This document shows positions 11,326 through 21,628 of a DNA stretch of 64,000 nucleotides, one piece after another. The notes under the pieces were generated by a model. It had not been told where the DNA came from. It searched no databases and saw only the letters and a program-made list of their open reading frames with translations. Each line of letters begins with the position of its first letter. The stretch's first letter is position 1. The translations under genes were made by a program, and so were the position numbers. The stretch comes from Isochrysis galbana (taxonomy: Eukaryota; Haptophyta; Isochrysidales; Isochrysidaceae). Where the stretch lies: assembly GCA_018136815.1 (NCBI GenBank), contig CM030943.1, forward strand, positions 1,541,975 through 1,605,974, given 5' to 3'.

Positions 11326-12276
11326 ATGTCGCGCGAGAGGTTCGAGGAAATCATTCGGAACGATAAGGTTGATCCTCAGCGCGGCGTCGACAATGCTATT
11401 AAATTTGCGGAGGTGCTCGCGGAGACTCGTTTCCGCGTAGAGAACCACGAGCTAGGTCGGTCGGCGCTCTCGTGCGTCAACCTCTGCCAACGGTACCTCA
11501 GCCCTTACGAGCAGGCCCGGGTGAAGCGTCATCAATCCCGGACCTCGACGAAGCAAACCGCGGCTAGCGTACGCACTAAGGCCTCAGGCGAGGCAAAGAA
11601 CGAGACATCCTCGTCCCAGAAGACCGCTTCGACCACGGACATGGTCGCCGCCGTGCAGGCAGCTGTCCAAGCCACCGTGGCTGAAGCTCTTCGCGGACAG
11701 GGACACTCGCCTGCTTCGAAGCCTGATTATCGGGCTGCTGCACCGCCGGCAAGTTACCACTCCAACTCACCGTTGCCGGCTATACTAACCGATCCACCCG
11801 GTCGAAAGGGAGGCTCGTCTCGGCCGCCCAGCCGTCGCTGCGATCCGCCGGCGAACGGCCAAGGGCTACCGCCTGACTTGGGCGTATCCCGGTGGACGCC
11901 CGAGCTTTGGAATCGGGCCCGAGCCCGCTTCTGGGCCGTAGCAGGCTATGCCAAGCACCCAAGGGTCTCGGCGGCGCTAGCAAAGTGCCGACCGGCCGAT
12001 AATTCAATGGAAACTCCACGGACGGACGATATCAATAGGGGAATCACCGAATGGACGAACGAAAACGGCTGTGCCTTCTGCGCTTTCCGACCTCACGCTC
12101 CTCCTGGCACTCCAGCCAGCGAAGCCTGGAAATATGGCACGGGAGACGGTGCTCACAACCCCGTCATCTGTCAGCCATATATCCGCTTTCTGTGTGAGGC
12201 TGGCTGCGGAGAGTGCGGATCGGACGAGCACATTCATAAGCTTCTTCGCTCGATGGTCCGGGTTAAGCCTCAGTAG
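11326..12276 (+). CDS. Retroelement A gag-like protein
   Basis: ORF of 316 residues starting at ATG 11326 (MSRERFEEIIRNDK), directly after the LTR/leader. The middle is rich in Ser, Pro and Arg. The last 80 residues hold a Cys/His cluster (CAFC, then VICQPY, FLCEAGCGECG, HIH) that could bind zinc but is not the usual CCHC knuckle. The terminal TAG (12274-12276) is the only stop between gag and the following 419 codons in the same frame. The gag call rests on position rather than on a recognised capsid fold. Confidence 0.6.
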   Translation: MSRERFEEIIRNDKVDPQRGVDNAIKFAEVLAETRFRVENHELGRSALSCVNLCQRYLSPYEQARVKRHQSRTSTKQTAASVRTKASGEAKNETSSSQKTASTTDMVAAVQAAVQATVAEALRGQGHSPASKPDYRAAAPPASYHSNSPLPAILTDPPGRKGGSSRPPSRRCDPPANGQGLPPDLGVSRWTPELWNRARARFWAVAGYAKHPRVSAALAKCRPADNSMETPRTDDINRGITEWTNENGCAFCAFRPHAPPGTPASEAWKYGTGDGAHNPVICQPYIRFLCEAGCGECGSDEHIHKLLRSMVRVKPQ

Positions 12277-13533
12277 GGGTCCGGCGGGGTCCCCGTCCTT
12301 CAAACCCTGGCGGAGAACATCGCGGGCGGTGGGCCTGAACGCCACCACCACCATCCCGATCCGATCCCTACGCCGCTTGGGGAGAAGAGCTGTCGACGCG
12401 GCGATTCTCCCCCTGTCTCTAGCTCTATTCAGTCCTCGACGGTGGGAGCCGCCTCGCCGGCTGAAGCCCCCGCCGAACGGCTATCTCGGAAGCCGGAGTC
12501 GACACTTGACCCGGGCTCCTGGAAACAGGTTTGCCCCGGAGATAGTCGCGACCCGACTCTCCGAAATTCGTGTACGTCTACAAGTTCTTCTATTACTCCG
12601 CACGCTATTAGGATGTTAGGGGCCGATTCTCGCTCGCTGCCCCTCTTGGAATCTATTTCTACGGACACTATGCTGTCTTCGGTTTCTTCTAATTCTCCTA
12701 GGTCTTTCGACGCATCTTCATCCCTGGATTCACCCCCCGACGGCCCTGCCCAAGGGGGTGGGCTAGGTAGATTCGACGCGTCTTCGGTCTCTTCGTTTCG
12801 TAAACAATCGGTTGTGAAGCCCTCGAGGGCTGTCGACTCGGTATCATCTTCTGCTCTAGGTTCTATGGATAGGTCCGACGTGGCCGCTGCCGCGTCCGAA
12901 AATGTTGTTGGTGCTCTACCTGTTTCTGCTCTTTCCCGGCGGGACCCCACTGGAGACCTCTCTCCCAAGGGCCATAGCCGGAGCCGCTCTGCGGACAAAT
13001 TGTCGTTGTCTACCGTAGGTTCTCGTGCAGTGGAGCCACCCCGCGTTCTAGTCGTCGGTGAAGCTAGCGGGGTCGTGTCTTCGATGTTCCTACTCGCCGG
13101 AGCGCACGTCGCGACGTGCGATCTACGACCGTCGGAGATCGACTACATTCCCCACTTCTGCGGAGATGCTCTTCACATTCAAAACCTCGGTTGGGACCTC
13201 GTGGTTGCGCATCCGCCGTGCACGTATTTGTCGGCGGTGAGTTGCCTCCACCGCGCAACCATCTGGGTCAGGGTTCCGCTAGCTCTCCGAGATCATTCGG
13301 ACTGCGCGATGCTGGTCGACCGCCTACCAAATCGCGAGGCTCTCGATTCGTCTCCTCTCGTAATGCCCACGGTGGTCACGCCCACGGAAGATCATCGCAT
13401 CGCGGTGACGATCGTCCACACCGGGGTCAATGCGCTGACCCTGCCGTCTCTGCATCCGATAGCTTCGCTCCAGGTGCGTTTCAAGTTGCACCGGCTTCTT
13501 CCGGTCGTGTCGTCTCCCGATGTCGAGCGGTGA
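12277..13533 (+). CDS. Retroelement A downstream ORF with phage-type DNA-methylase-like domain, truncated
   Basis: Same frame as gag, separated from it only by the TAG at 12274. The first 240 residues are a Ser-rich linker. At about 13040-13245 there is RVLVVGEASGVV, then HVATCDLRPSE, then WDLVVAHPPCTYLS. This order (glycine-containing first strand, acidic second strand, WDL-x-AHPPCTYLS) is that of a phage protein family annotated as DNA-methylase-like, whose PPC resembles the catalytic motif of cytosine-5 methyltransferases. The domain stops at a junction after SAVSC, where HRATIWVRVP of the pol linker begins, so it is incomplete here. Activity is not implied; homology is judged by motif only. 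Confidence 0.6.
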   Translation, partial: GSGGVPVLQTLAENIAGGGPERHHHHPDPIPTPLGEKSCRRGDSPPVSSSIQSSTVGAASPAEAPAERLSRKPESTLDPGSWKQVCPGDSRDPTLRNSCTSTSSSITPHAIRMLGADSRSLPLLESISTDTMLSSVSSNSPRSFDASSSLDSPPDGPAQGGGLGRFDASSVSSFRKQSVVKPSRAVDSVSSSALGSMDRSDVAAAASENVVGALPVSALSRRDPTGDLSPKGHSRSRSADKLSLSTVGSRAVEPPRVLVVGEASGVVSSMFLLAGAHVATCDLRPSEIDYIPHFCGDALHIQNLGWDLVVAHPPCTYLSAVSCLHRATIWVRVPLALRDHSDCAMLVDRLPNREALDSSPLVMPTVVTPTEDHRIAVTIVHTGVNALTLPSLHPIASLQVRFKLHRLLPVVSSPDVER

Positions 13534-13690
13534 ACCTGGAAACAGAGACCTGGAACCTGGAACCTGAGCTGACTAGAGGTCAGAATCGGAACAAGAAGCA
13601 ACGGAACATAGCGAGCGAAACGTGGAGACAAGAACACCCTTTGGATCCAAAGCGAGCACGAAATCGGCGGCTTAACGCGGCCCCGGCGGG
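13490..13690 (-). repeat. Inverted fragment of the retroelement 3' region
   Basis: Reads on the minus strand as about 55630-55800 of retroelement B, including GGATCCAAAGGGTGTTCTTG and the pentameric CCAGGTTCCAG words. It marks a recombination or template-switch junction. The join shares a few bases with pol near 54690 (CTTCTTCCGGTCGTGTC). Confidence 0.75.
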
Positions 13691-13944
13691 CGATCCCTGG
13701 AACGGGGATCCTCCGGAGAGCCGAGAGAAAGAGGAGACGAGGAGAGGACGTGCTGGAGTGGTTGCATCGCCAGCGACTGCTCCGTGTGAGCTCAAGGGGC
13801 TCCCTTGGCGGGGGGGCCCGAGAGGGAGAAGAGCCGCGTTGGCGCGCTCCATGGCGACCACGTCTACACTGAGTTGGTTCCCAAGGCATGTAGCATGTAG
13901 ACATCATATGAAATATGAAGCTTGCTACCCGCGTCTTAGCCAGT

Positions 13945-16900
13945 TTATTGGCTAGGCACACTCCGCTCATAATTCCAGCCACGGAGAGCAAAAAAGGCGC
14001 TTTGATCGAGCGACTCGCCTTGGATACGCACGTAGACCTCACGAATGACCCCAACTGCATCAGCTTTGTCGAGCGCCGCGATGTGCGTCTCGATGTTAAG
14101 GACACCCAAGCGTTTCCCTAGCGTCACCAATGATTCCACGAGCAAGGGGTGCTCGTAGTCATGCATCCTCTCAATCAAGAGAGAGGCTGCAGACGAGGCC
14201 ATCACCGCTTCCTCGAATGTTGGCATCAACTCCACTTCTGAATCGGCTGCATCACCGGCACTCCCATTGGCCGTATGTTGATGATACGATACGTGCGTTG
14301 TAGATGACGGGCTCGGCGGGACTTTTGGGAAGGAGGCGTATACCGCGAGTGCGGCGTCATAGGCACCGGAAGCCTCATGCATACTCCCGAGGGCGGTGTA
14401 GAGCTCGACAGAGAGAGGTGCCCATCGGATGCCGTCTGCAAGCACTGCAATCGCCTCATCTCGGGCCGCATTGCCGCGATGCTCCTCGAGTGCACGGGCA
14501 AGAGTGTACCAATATTGCGGCTGGGCGTGTGAGTCACCAATAGGCATGAGTTCTGTGAAGCTGGCCACCTTATGGCCTTGCCGAGGTGGTGCATCATGGA
14601 CGTCCGTATCGTCGATGTCACTTAACGCTTCCCCACTCGACCGACGCACCTCGCCCTTATGCAAAGCCAGAGCCCGACGGAGCGCCACCACGGCGTCAGC
14701 TGGGGTGTGCGTCGACAATGGCTGCTCAAAGATGGCGTCGCCAAGCATGAAGCTTGATCTTGCCGAATCGGGCGCGAGCTGCACCGCCCAAGCTGCGTTC
14801 GAGTGCCGGAGGCTCCGGAATTGCAACCTGTTCGCCAAGAGTGCATCTAGCGCGTGCGCCATCGAAAGTCCCTCTTTCCGGAGCAGCGACTTGTCTATCT
14901 GTCGCGATGAAGTCGTGACACATACGGGTGCGACTCCGTCACCGCGCACCAAGGATTCCATCGCTGGACCGAACGTGACTACCTCGCCGTCATCGATAGC
15001 CACGTGTGATGGGTTGCAGCCAACTCCGCCATCCGCTCGAATCGTCTCGTCGACATGCAGCCTCGTCTCCCTTGTTTGTGTCACCTCGGTTGCGATCGAG
15101 GCGACGCACGCGCCGTACGCCTCAAGCCATAATTGCTCGAGCCGGCAAAATGTCGCGGAGTAGCCCCAACTCTTGTGGGTGTCTCGGAGCATCCGCGGCC
15201 CCACTCCCACTAAGCGGCGAAGGACGCGACAGGCCTCAGGGAGCCGCCGCATCATGAGCAGTAGACTGCCGTACTGCAGACTCCCAGCATATAGCAGGAA
15301 TGTGTCGACTCCCTCGCGCGAATGGAGCGCCAGTGGCAACGCGAGCTGCGGTGGGTCGCTCAGGCACCCCTCGCGCATAGTCAGTGCATCCTGTGGGCGT
15401 GAGGATGTCGTGCTTTCCTCTTGCCGTGACGGAGAGTATCCAGGCGCTTCGATTCCGACCAGGCGCTCGGATGATCGTGGAGCCCGTGAGGCTCTTGCTA
15501 GATGAAGATCGTCCACAACCGCACGGACAACAATGCAAAGGCGATCGACCTCAGACAATTCCGGCGAGTCGAGGTGGAGCTTCATTTGGCGCTCCGTGAC
15601 AGCCTGAAGCTCGTGTGGACTAGCGCGCAGCCGCGAGGCTTGACGCACGACTCGCACGAGCTGCGCCGCAACAACAGGGTCGCCGCCACTTTCGTCGCAG
15701 ATCTCGACAATGGCTTGTCGGAGTGCATCTTCTTCCTGCGTCCGATCAGTCCGGTCTTTCGTCTGAATGCCGGCATCAACCTTGGGGTCCTCGTGCCTTT
15801 TGTCTCCTCTTTCCGGTTTGCTTGCAGGGACACCATCCGCTTGCCCATCCTGCGTGGTTGAGCAGCCGGAATCGATTGCTTTGCGCGGGATTGCACCTTG
15901 CAACGTCGTCGTGCCTGTAGCGAGCCAAAATGGCGCCTTGTCCTCCTCCCTAGCTACATTCGTGTTACAGGCGGCATGCTGACCATCGCCACACGTGTCG
16001 GCGCGCATCTGCACCTCCCTTCGGCGATCCACCGCTGACAGCGAATCATAGTCGCCCGTCTCGGCGGATGGCAATACGTCCACATGACATTGCAACAAGT
16101 CGAAACAGTTTCCCAGCCACTCAAGTACCTCCAAGTCGGCGTGGCTGTGGCCACCTCGAATCTCACTTGTTTTGATACCGCCTCGCAAAGTACCGCCCTG
16201 TGCGTGAGCTGTTGTCTCGCGTGCTCGGCTCCAAGCCGCGGCCAGGCCGAGGAGCGCGGCAGTTGCCCCGCTTGAAGGTCGCAAGGCCAACGCGACACGC
16301 AACAGCTCAATTGCACGCGCACAGCGATCCGACGTCGGGCGCACACCTAGCACTGAGCTCACAAGGCAAGACATATGCGTGTCCTTTGAAAAAGCCGCAG
16401 GCTGACTTACGGATTGATCCGCATCCGCACTTATCCCGATCGGAGGCTTCGTATGCACCCGTATGCTCGAGGGCTGCGGCCGCCTCTCGGTTACTGGGGC
16501 AAGGTAGGCTCCCGCACTCGGTGCCGCGTCTGCACTCGCGCTCGTCGACTGGCAAGAGGGGCATTCTAGGCGTGTCCACGGCGCCCGTGCCTCAATGGCC
16601 GCCGCAAGAATATCGTCGGCACTTATAGAACATCTTTGCTCTGCGAGAAGGGCGTCAAGTCCCGTCGCACTCATCTCAACTCCATCGGTAGCGCCGTTGT
16701 GCGTAGAGGTAGCCCGCACGGCATTAATAGGAATGACAATTGGGCCACAAGCGCTGTCCGCCACTTCAATCTTGAGCAGGCAGGCGGCGGTGTGCAGCAA
16801 GAGATCCGGAGATTCAAGAGACTCTCGTCTCGCGTCTTCTAGTCTCGTGAGCACCCCGCTCAGAGGGCTGCCACTCTCTACGAGCGCCATTCTTGGCGGG

Positions 16901-18708
16901 ACTGCCTCGTCGCGTCGGGGCTCGGGGCTGCGCCACCAGCCGACCGCATCTCCAGTCGCCATTGGGCTGATGGCGCTGTGTGCAGAAGAAAATCCGCCCC
17001 CGTTGGCACATGCTGCGAGCTCCATGTCCACTAGAGCTGCGTGGAGCGACCAGGTACTGCTGTATGGCTCATTCCGGAGGACAACTTCGGACGCATCCCG
17101 GGCGGCTTCCAAAAGCTCTTGCGCATGCATCGACGGCTTGTTGAATGGAACCGAGGCCCACAACCCTGCCGAATGCTGCTCGGCGCAGTATTGTGCAGTG
17201 AGTACCTGCAAGGCACAAGCGAGGAGACAAAAGTCGCGCTCATTAATCACAACCATCGTGATGCACAAGGCTTGCTCACCCACACACAGGCGAGCACAAA
17301 AATGCGGGTGCCGGACGTAACACATGTGGGCATCAACTGGCGTGGAGGTCGCATACCTGGGCAAGAACTGCAGCAGACGATGCATCGGTGTCAACGTCCT
17401 CATCGCGCAAAAGCGCCTCCGCGCCATTTAAATCACCCAGTGCCATGCGTGATGTGGCCACAGCGCTAATCCAACGCATGCGCGCATGACCCAAGGGCGG
17501 CGCCAGCGTTGCAGGCAGGCGCGCGGCGATGGCGTGCGTCGCAGCTGCGGCCTCCTTCCTCCCGAGAGCCGCTGCGGCAGCCCCCTTACCCGAGATGGCC
17601 TCTGCCGCCTCGCCCTTGGTGTGATATAGAGGCTCCGCAGCGGTGTATGCCTCAAGAGCCTCAGAGGCCCTTTCGCATTCCAGGAGTGCCGCAGCGTACT
17701 CGAGGCGAGCTTCATACGACTGAGGCATCAGCGCCACGGCCTGCTGCGATAAGGCAAGTCTGAAGCCACGCCAGCCGCGCGCGCTACACAGTACTGCTAG
17801 GCGGAGGCACGTGGGAGCGGCCATCTGTAGAGATGCAACGGCCGCTTCGACCTCGCTCGCTGGCGCCGACGGTGGAAGCTGAAGCAGGTGCACCCTAACG
17901 GCACGCCGCAGGCGCGGCCAGTCATTGACGTGGGTGCAGTGTGCCACCAGCCAGCCGGCCTCGGCGTACGCAGCCCGTCTCTCGTCTCGGTATGCTTGAG
18001 CATCCTTGACCGATCGCCAACCTCGGTGTGCCTCGGCGAGGCAGTGCGCCGATCGATGGTGGTCGAGGCCCGTGCTCGAGACGCACGCGCCGCACTCGTC
18101 GCACTCGCGATAGCACGCTCTCGCGTGCTCCTACCACAGGACAGTCTCGGGCCCTCAGCTACCGAACTGGAAAGGGCCGGCAGTTCCGAGGTGCAGCGCC
18201 GCAGATGTGCTGAGCGGCCGTTGCACGTTTCGCCCAGCCTTCCACCGCAGCTCGAGTTGCGGCATATCGCGGTGGTGGATCGCGCGAATTGGGCTTGTGG
18301 GCATGCCGTGCCGCGCACCTCGAGGTTGGCGGCCTTGGTCGGCCGCTTGCAGTGTGGGCAGTCGAGCGTGTGGAACTCGCATCTGGCCAGGTGGTTTCCC
18401 ACCTCGCCAACGGGCATGACGTGTGCGCAGCCGATCTCGGCATTGGGACAGCGGACCAGCAGGTCCGGCGCACGGCGGCCGACCCGCTCCACTTCCTCCT
18501 CCGCTGGCACATGCCTCCTGTCGATTGGGCAGGTGCGGCAGGCTCCACAGCTCTCGAGCCACATCGTGATGCATGTGTAGCAGAAGAGGTGCTGGGCGAC
18601 ACAGCCTTGGAGGCGGCAGGGAGAGAGCATCAGGCCGAAGCAGATTGGACAACGAAGATCCTCGCACTCGCCAGGCAAGTCCGCAACCGGAGTGGAGAGC
18701 AGAGACAT
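13945..18708 (-). CDS. RING / TRAF-type zinc finger / TPR multidomain protein
   Basis: Three exons, all phase 0: 18708-18163, 18130-17357 and 17205-13945, about 1526 residues. Residues about 18-65 form a C3HC4 RING (CPICFG, GCVAQHLFCYTC, CRTCPIDR), which suggests ubiquitin E3 ligase activity. About 80-175 is TRAF-type zinc-finger sequence (RCPNAEIGC, HLARCEFHTLDCPHC, CRNSSCGG). Exon 2 opens with another Cys/His cluster (CYRECDECGACV, HHRSAHC) and then enters TPR-like helices (EARLEYAAALLECERASEALEAY). Exon 3 continues with long Ala/Leu-rich helical repeats, a disordered middle, and a clearer TPR block near the end (VELYTALGSMHEASGAYDAA). The proposed first intron is only 32 nt, and the alternative is a sequencing frameshift. 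No orthologue is recognised. The domain calls are firm; one continuous gene is probable. Confidence 0.75.
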
Positions 18709-19785
18709 CGCGACGCTCCTCGTCCCCCTCCAGCACCCTTGGGTCCCCTCCCCTCTCCCGTTCCCGCTCTCGCGCGCTCTGCTCCCCTCCCTCTCCACAC
18801 GGTCCCTCTTCTCTTCCTTCTCCACCTCCTCCTCTTCTTCCTCATGTCTTCCTCACCTTACACTTCCTCTTCTTGCTCTCTGCCATCTCCCACTCTCCTC
18901 TCCCACTCTCCTCTCCCACTCTCTTCTCTGCTCTGCTCTGCTCTCTCCTCTCTCCCCCCCCCCCCCCCCCCCCTTCTCCCTTCTCTCCTCCTCTCCCCCC
19001 TTTCCCCTTTTTCCGTTCATCATGATCCACCGTCCGACAGCCGATCCCTTCCGCGAGGACCGGCTGATGAAGATAGAGTAGTAAAAAGTACTCCGTTGAA
19101 TCTTGTTCTGGAGACTGACAACTGACAACCCAACGCCAAAAAGAAAAGGAGAAGCAACAAGCAACAAGAAAAGAGAGCTGGGATCAACAACAGCGAGTGA
19201 GTCGGGGGGGAATGCGTGCGGCAAGCAACCAGGGAGCGCACCAGAGACGTAGCTGCAGGCGGACTGCAACTCGCGACGTTAGCGCTAATGTGTAACGTGT
19301 AACGTGGCACGGAAATGTCATACTACCATGTAACATATTTTGGCGCAAATCGCATCAACACATGTGACCAATGAGAGAAGCACGGATCGTAGGTATGGGG
19401 TGAGGGATATACAAGGTAGGGATTCACACTGTATTGCCCGCACAACGCCTAGCGTGCTTGTCCAACCAGCCAACCAGCATGGCAACCCGAAACATTTGTC
19501 TAAAATCCAGTCAGTTCCGCTCTCCACCCTCCACTCCCGGCCGAAGCACACAATCCACACACGCCGGCAGGAATGCGGCTTGAGTCCTGAGGTGACGGAG
19601 ACGAATGGGTTGGAGGGACGGCAGGCGGGGGGGGGTAACGCATTCGACGTGTCCATGATACGAAGTTTTTGTTGCCTTTTGAGCGCTCGTTGGTGGAGCA
19701 TGCGACCACACATCCACCCACACATTCGTGTCATCAGCGCTCGCTTGCTCCAGCCCCGTCAACCATCAGAGAAGAGGGTAAGCTG
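18709..19785. other. Intergenic region upstream of the RING-TRAF-TPR gene
   Basis: 18720-19010 is strongly pyrimidine-rich on the plus strand (CTCCTC, TCTCCC and a C-run at about 18953-18973) and probably contains the promoter and 5' UTR of the minus-strand gene. 19080-19785 shows no recognisable gene; ORFs at 19340-19987 have no family features. Confidence 0.55.
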
Positions 19786-20732
19786 TCAAGCTTTGACTGT
19801 CGGTGGTTGGGACGCCGGCTGGCTGTACACCTCATCATCGTGCGGTGCGAGCAGATCCGGAGGCGTGATCAAGAAGCTCTTTGTCTTGGGTGGTGGCCAG
19901 CCAAAGTGCACCTGCACCTCAGACTCGGCGATGCCGCTTGAAAGTGCGGCGCGTCCCACGGGCGTGAACCGGTTTCCGAGGACGTAGACGAATTCTCCAT
20001 CAGGCATTGCCCCAGCTGACAGGGCGCTCCCTAAAGCGCCGAGAGCAGCGTCCCCAAACAAGTTGTGTTGCAGACCTAGACGGCGCAACTGTTTGCAACC
20101 CCCATGCTCGAGTGCAGCGGCAAGGGCGACAACGCCTTCGTCGCCGATTTCATTCTCGCCTGCATAAAACCAGCGGAGCTGCGGCAAAGCACCACCTGAT
20201 ACCGCTCGAGCGAGCGCCTGCAGGCTCTCGTCGCCCATACGATTCTTTTGAATTGCTAGGTGCTTTAATGACATGCAGCCCGCATCGGCGCGGGCCAAGT
20301 GCTCAAATGCCGCTGCTGCATTATTGTCAATCTGATTGTTAGCCACCCAAAGCGTCTCTAGCGATGGAGCCGCATGCAGTGCAGCGATGAGAGCATGCAG
20401 CCCATTAGAGCCTATCGCGTTCCCACCAAGGTACAGTGCGATGAGCGTAGACGGGGCAACCTGCAAAGTCAGACTGACAGTGAGAGCTGTGTCGCGAGCG
20501 CGGGGCGAGGGGGGGGGGGGGGGGGGGGGGGGCGTATTACCTGTGTGATCGCGTTGCCCAAGGCCTTCGCATCGTCTTCATCGAGCTCGGCGTCCGACGC
20601 ATGGAAGCACTCGTCAGACGCGAGCGCCTGCCGAGCGTCGTACGCTCCAATCTCAAGGCTTGGCAAGTATTTCGAGAATTCCGCCGGCTTGGAGAGCTTG
20701 CGGAAGAGGGCTTCAACGTCGTCCTGCGCCAT
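19786..20732 (-). CDS. Leucine-rich-repeat (ribonuclease-inhibitor type) protein
   Basis: Two exons: 20732-20541 and 20460-19786 (phase 0), about 288 residues. Exon 1 begins MAQDDVEALFRKLSKPAEF and carries the start of a repeat (DEDDAKALGNAITQ). Exon 2 has at least five repeats of about 28-30 residues of the form LxxLxLxxNxIGxxGxxAL: LIALYLGGNAIGSNGLHAL, LETLWVANNQIDNNAAAAF, LKHLAIQKNRMGDESLQAL, LRWFYAGENEIGDEGVVAL and LRRLGLQHNLFGDAALGAL. The fold is a curved protein-interaction scaffold; nothing shows its partner. The 80-bp intron contains a C-run of over 20 bases on the coding strand. The ATG at 20732 is chosen over an upstream one because the upstream peptide is Arg-rich, GC-driven sequence. 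Confidence 0.88.
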
Positions 20733-20924
20733 CGGGTAGTCTTTCGCCCGCCTCACCCCTCCCTCTCCTCCCGAGTTCGCTCCCGTACTCTCTCCTCCCC
20801 TTCCAGTTCTCTCCCGCTTCCGCCTCCTTCCTCTGCGCGCCGAGCGCGCGAGCCGAGCGAGCGGCCGCCGGCCGACCGACCCTAACCCCTCCCCACAAGC
20901 CACAAGACGAATCGAATCACTGTT

Positions 20925-21055
20925 GCGGGGGAGCCGCCTTGATGGCGGGGGGGGGGAAGGGCCGGGGGAGTGGGGGTGTAGAAAGTATGCTACGTGTAGA
21001 AAGTAGTGGGCATGCGGTAAGAATATTATGAAGGGGTTTTTACACCCTCAGAAGT
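20925..21055 (+). repeat. Dispersed repeat R1, copy
   Basis: GGGGAGCCGCC...GGCGGGG...GGGCCGGGGGAGTGGGGGTGTAG (in pieces), then an AATATTA plus T-run end. Matches 30160-30290 (+) and the complements of 23398-23560, 34870-35000 and 59400-59560. Confidence 0.7.
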
Positions 21056-21061
21056 TAAAAT

Positions 21062-21168
21062 AGTGTTTGACCGCCCTACAAACAGGGGTTTTCATATTAG
21101 GGGTAAAAATGACCATCTTAGAGTTTAGGAAACTTTAGGATTGAGGATATTTTAAGTAGAAAAAGTTC
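21062..21168 (-). repeat. Dispersed repeat R4, copy 2 (inverted)
   Basis: The complement matches 2705-2790 (AAATGACCATCT, GGAAA, AAGTTCCC words in order). It is preceded by GTTTGACCGCCCTAC in the same orientation as in copy 1. Confidence 0.5.
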
Positions 21169-21526
21169 CCGATGCACCCAACAAGCACATATATCCGGGG
21201 CCCATTGGGACCCAGACCCCCCACCCTTTGACCCCCACACCTACAACAAAACGTAGCTGTAACATGTAACCAAATGACAAATGAAAGCAAATATTGACAA
21301 AAGACGCTAATAAAGAGAAGTCGCAAAGGGATAAAAGCTCAACTTCAAATCGAGACCGGGCGCGGTGCGTGCCCGTTTTCGACGATCTATCCGGATAGGG
21401 GGCCGCACCAGACCTCAAATACACAGGGACTGCCCGGACAGTCACACAGTCACGCCAATCGGGCAGGCCGCGCATCGCTTCTTTACGTACTACGCACATG
21501 CAGAGGAGAACAGGTGCCCCAGCGAG

Positions 21527-21560
<34 letters not shown>

Positions 21561-21628
21561 CGGTATATCCTCAGCTGCTCCGCATCTCCCCTCGCCGCGT
21601 GTTCTGACGTGGTGGTGTGCTCGACGGC

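Larger units (their letters stand above)
10794..13690 (+). mobile_element. Rearranged LTR retroelement A
   Basis: LTR-like sequence opens with TGTCGAGTCGAG at 10794. A gag-like ORF and a downstream ORF with a DNA-methylase-like domain follow. Reverse transcriptase and integrase are missing. At about 13245 the methylase-like sequence jumps to a block nearly identical to 51712-51955 of retroelement B. At about 13490-13515 it jumps again to an inverted copy of B's 3' region (13515-13690 matches the complement of about 55800-55630). The element is therefore an internally deleted and inverted derivative of the same family as B. The right boundary is set at the end of the inverted block. Confidence 0.75.
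20733..21628. other. Intergenic region with repeats R1 and R4 and a C-run
   Basis: Lies between two divergently transcribed genes (LRR, minus; SAR1-like, plus). It holds an R1 copy, an inverted R4 copy, and a run of about 30 C at 21528-21557 roughly 70 bp upstream of the SAR1-like start. Otherwise nothing is recognised. Confidence 0.6.

Noticed and set aside
13392-14105. 237-codon minus-strand ORF overlapping the TPR gene end
   Set aside because: Shadow of the retroelement A ORF and of the TPR exon in another frame.
19340-19987. 215-codon plus-strand ORF
   Set aside because: It overlaps the end of the LRR gene on the other strand and has no family features.
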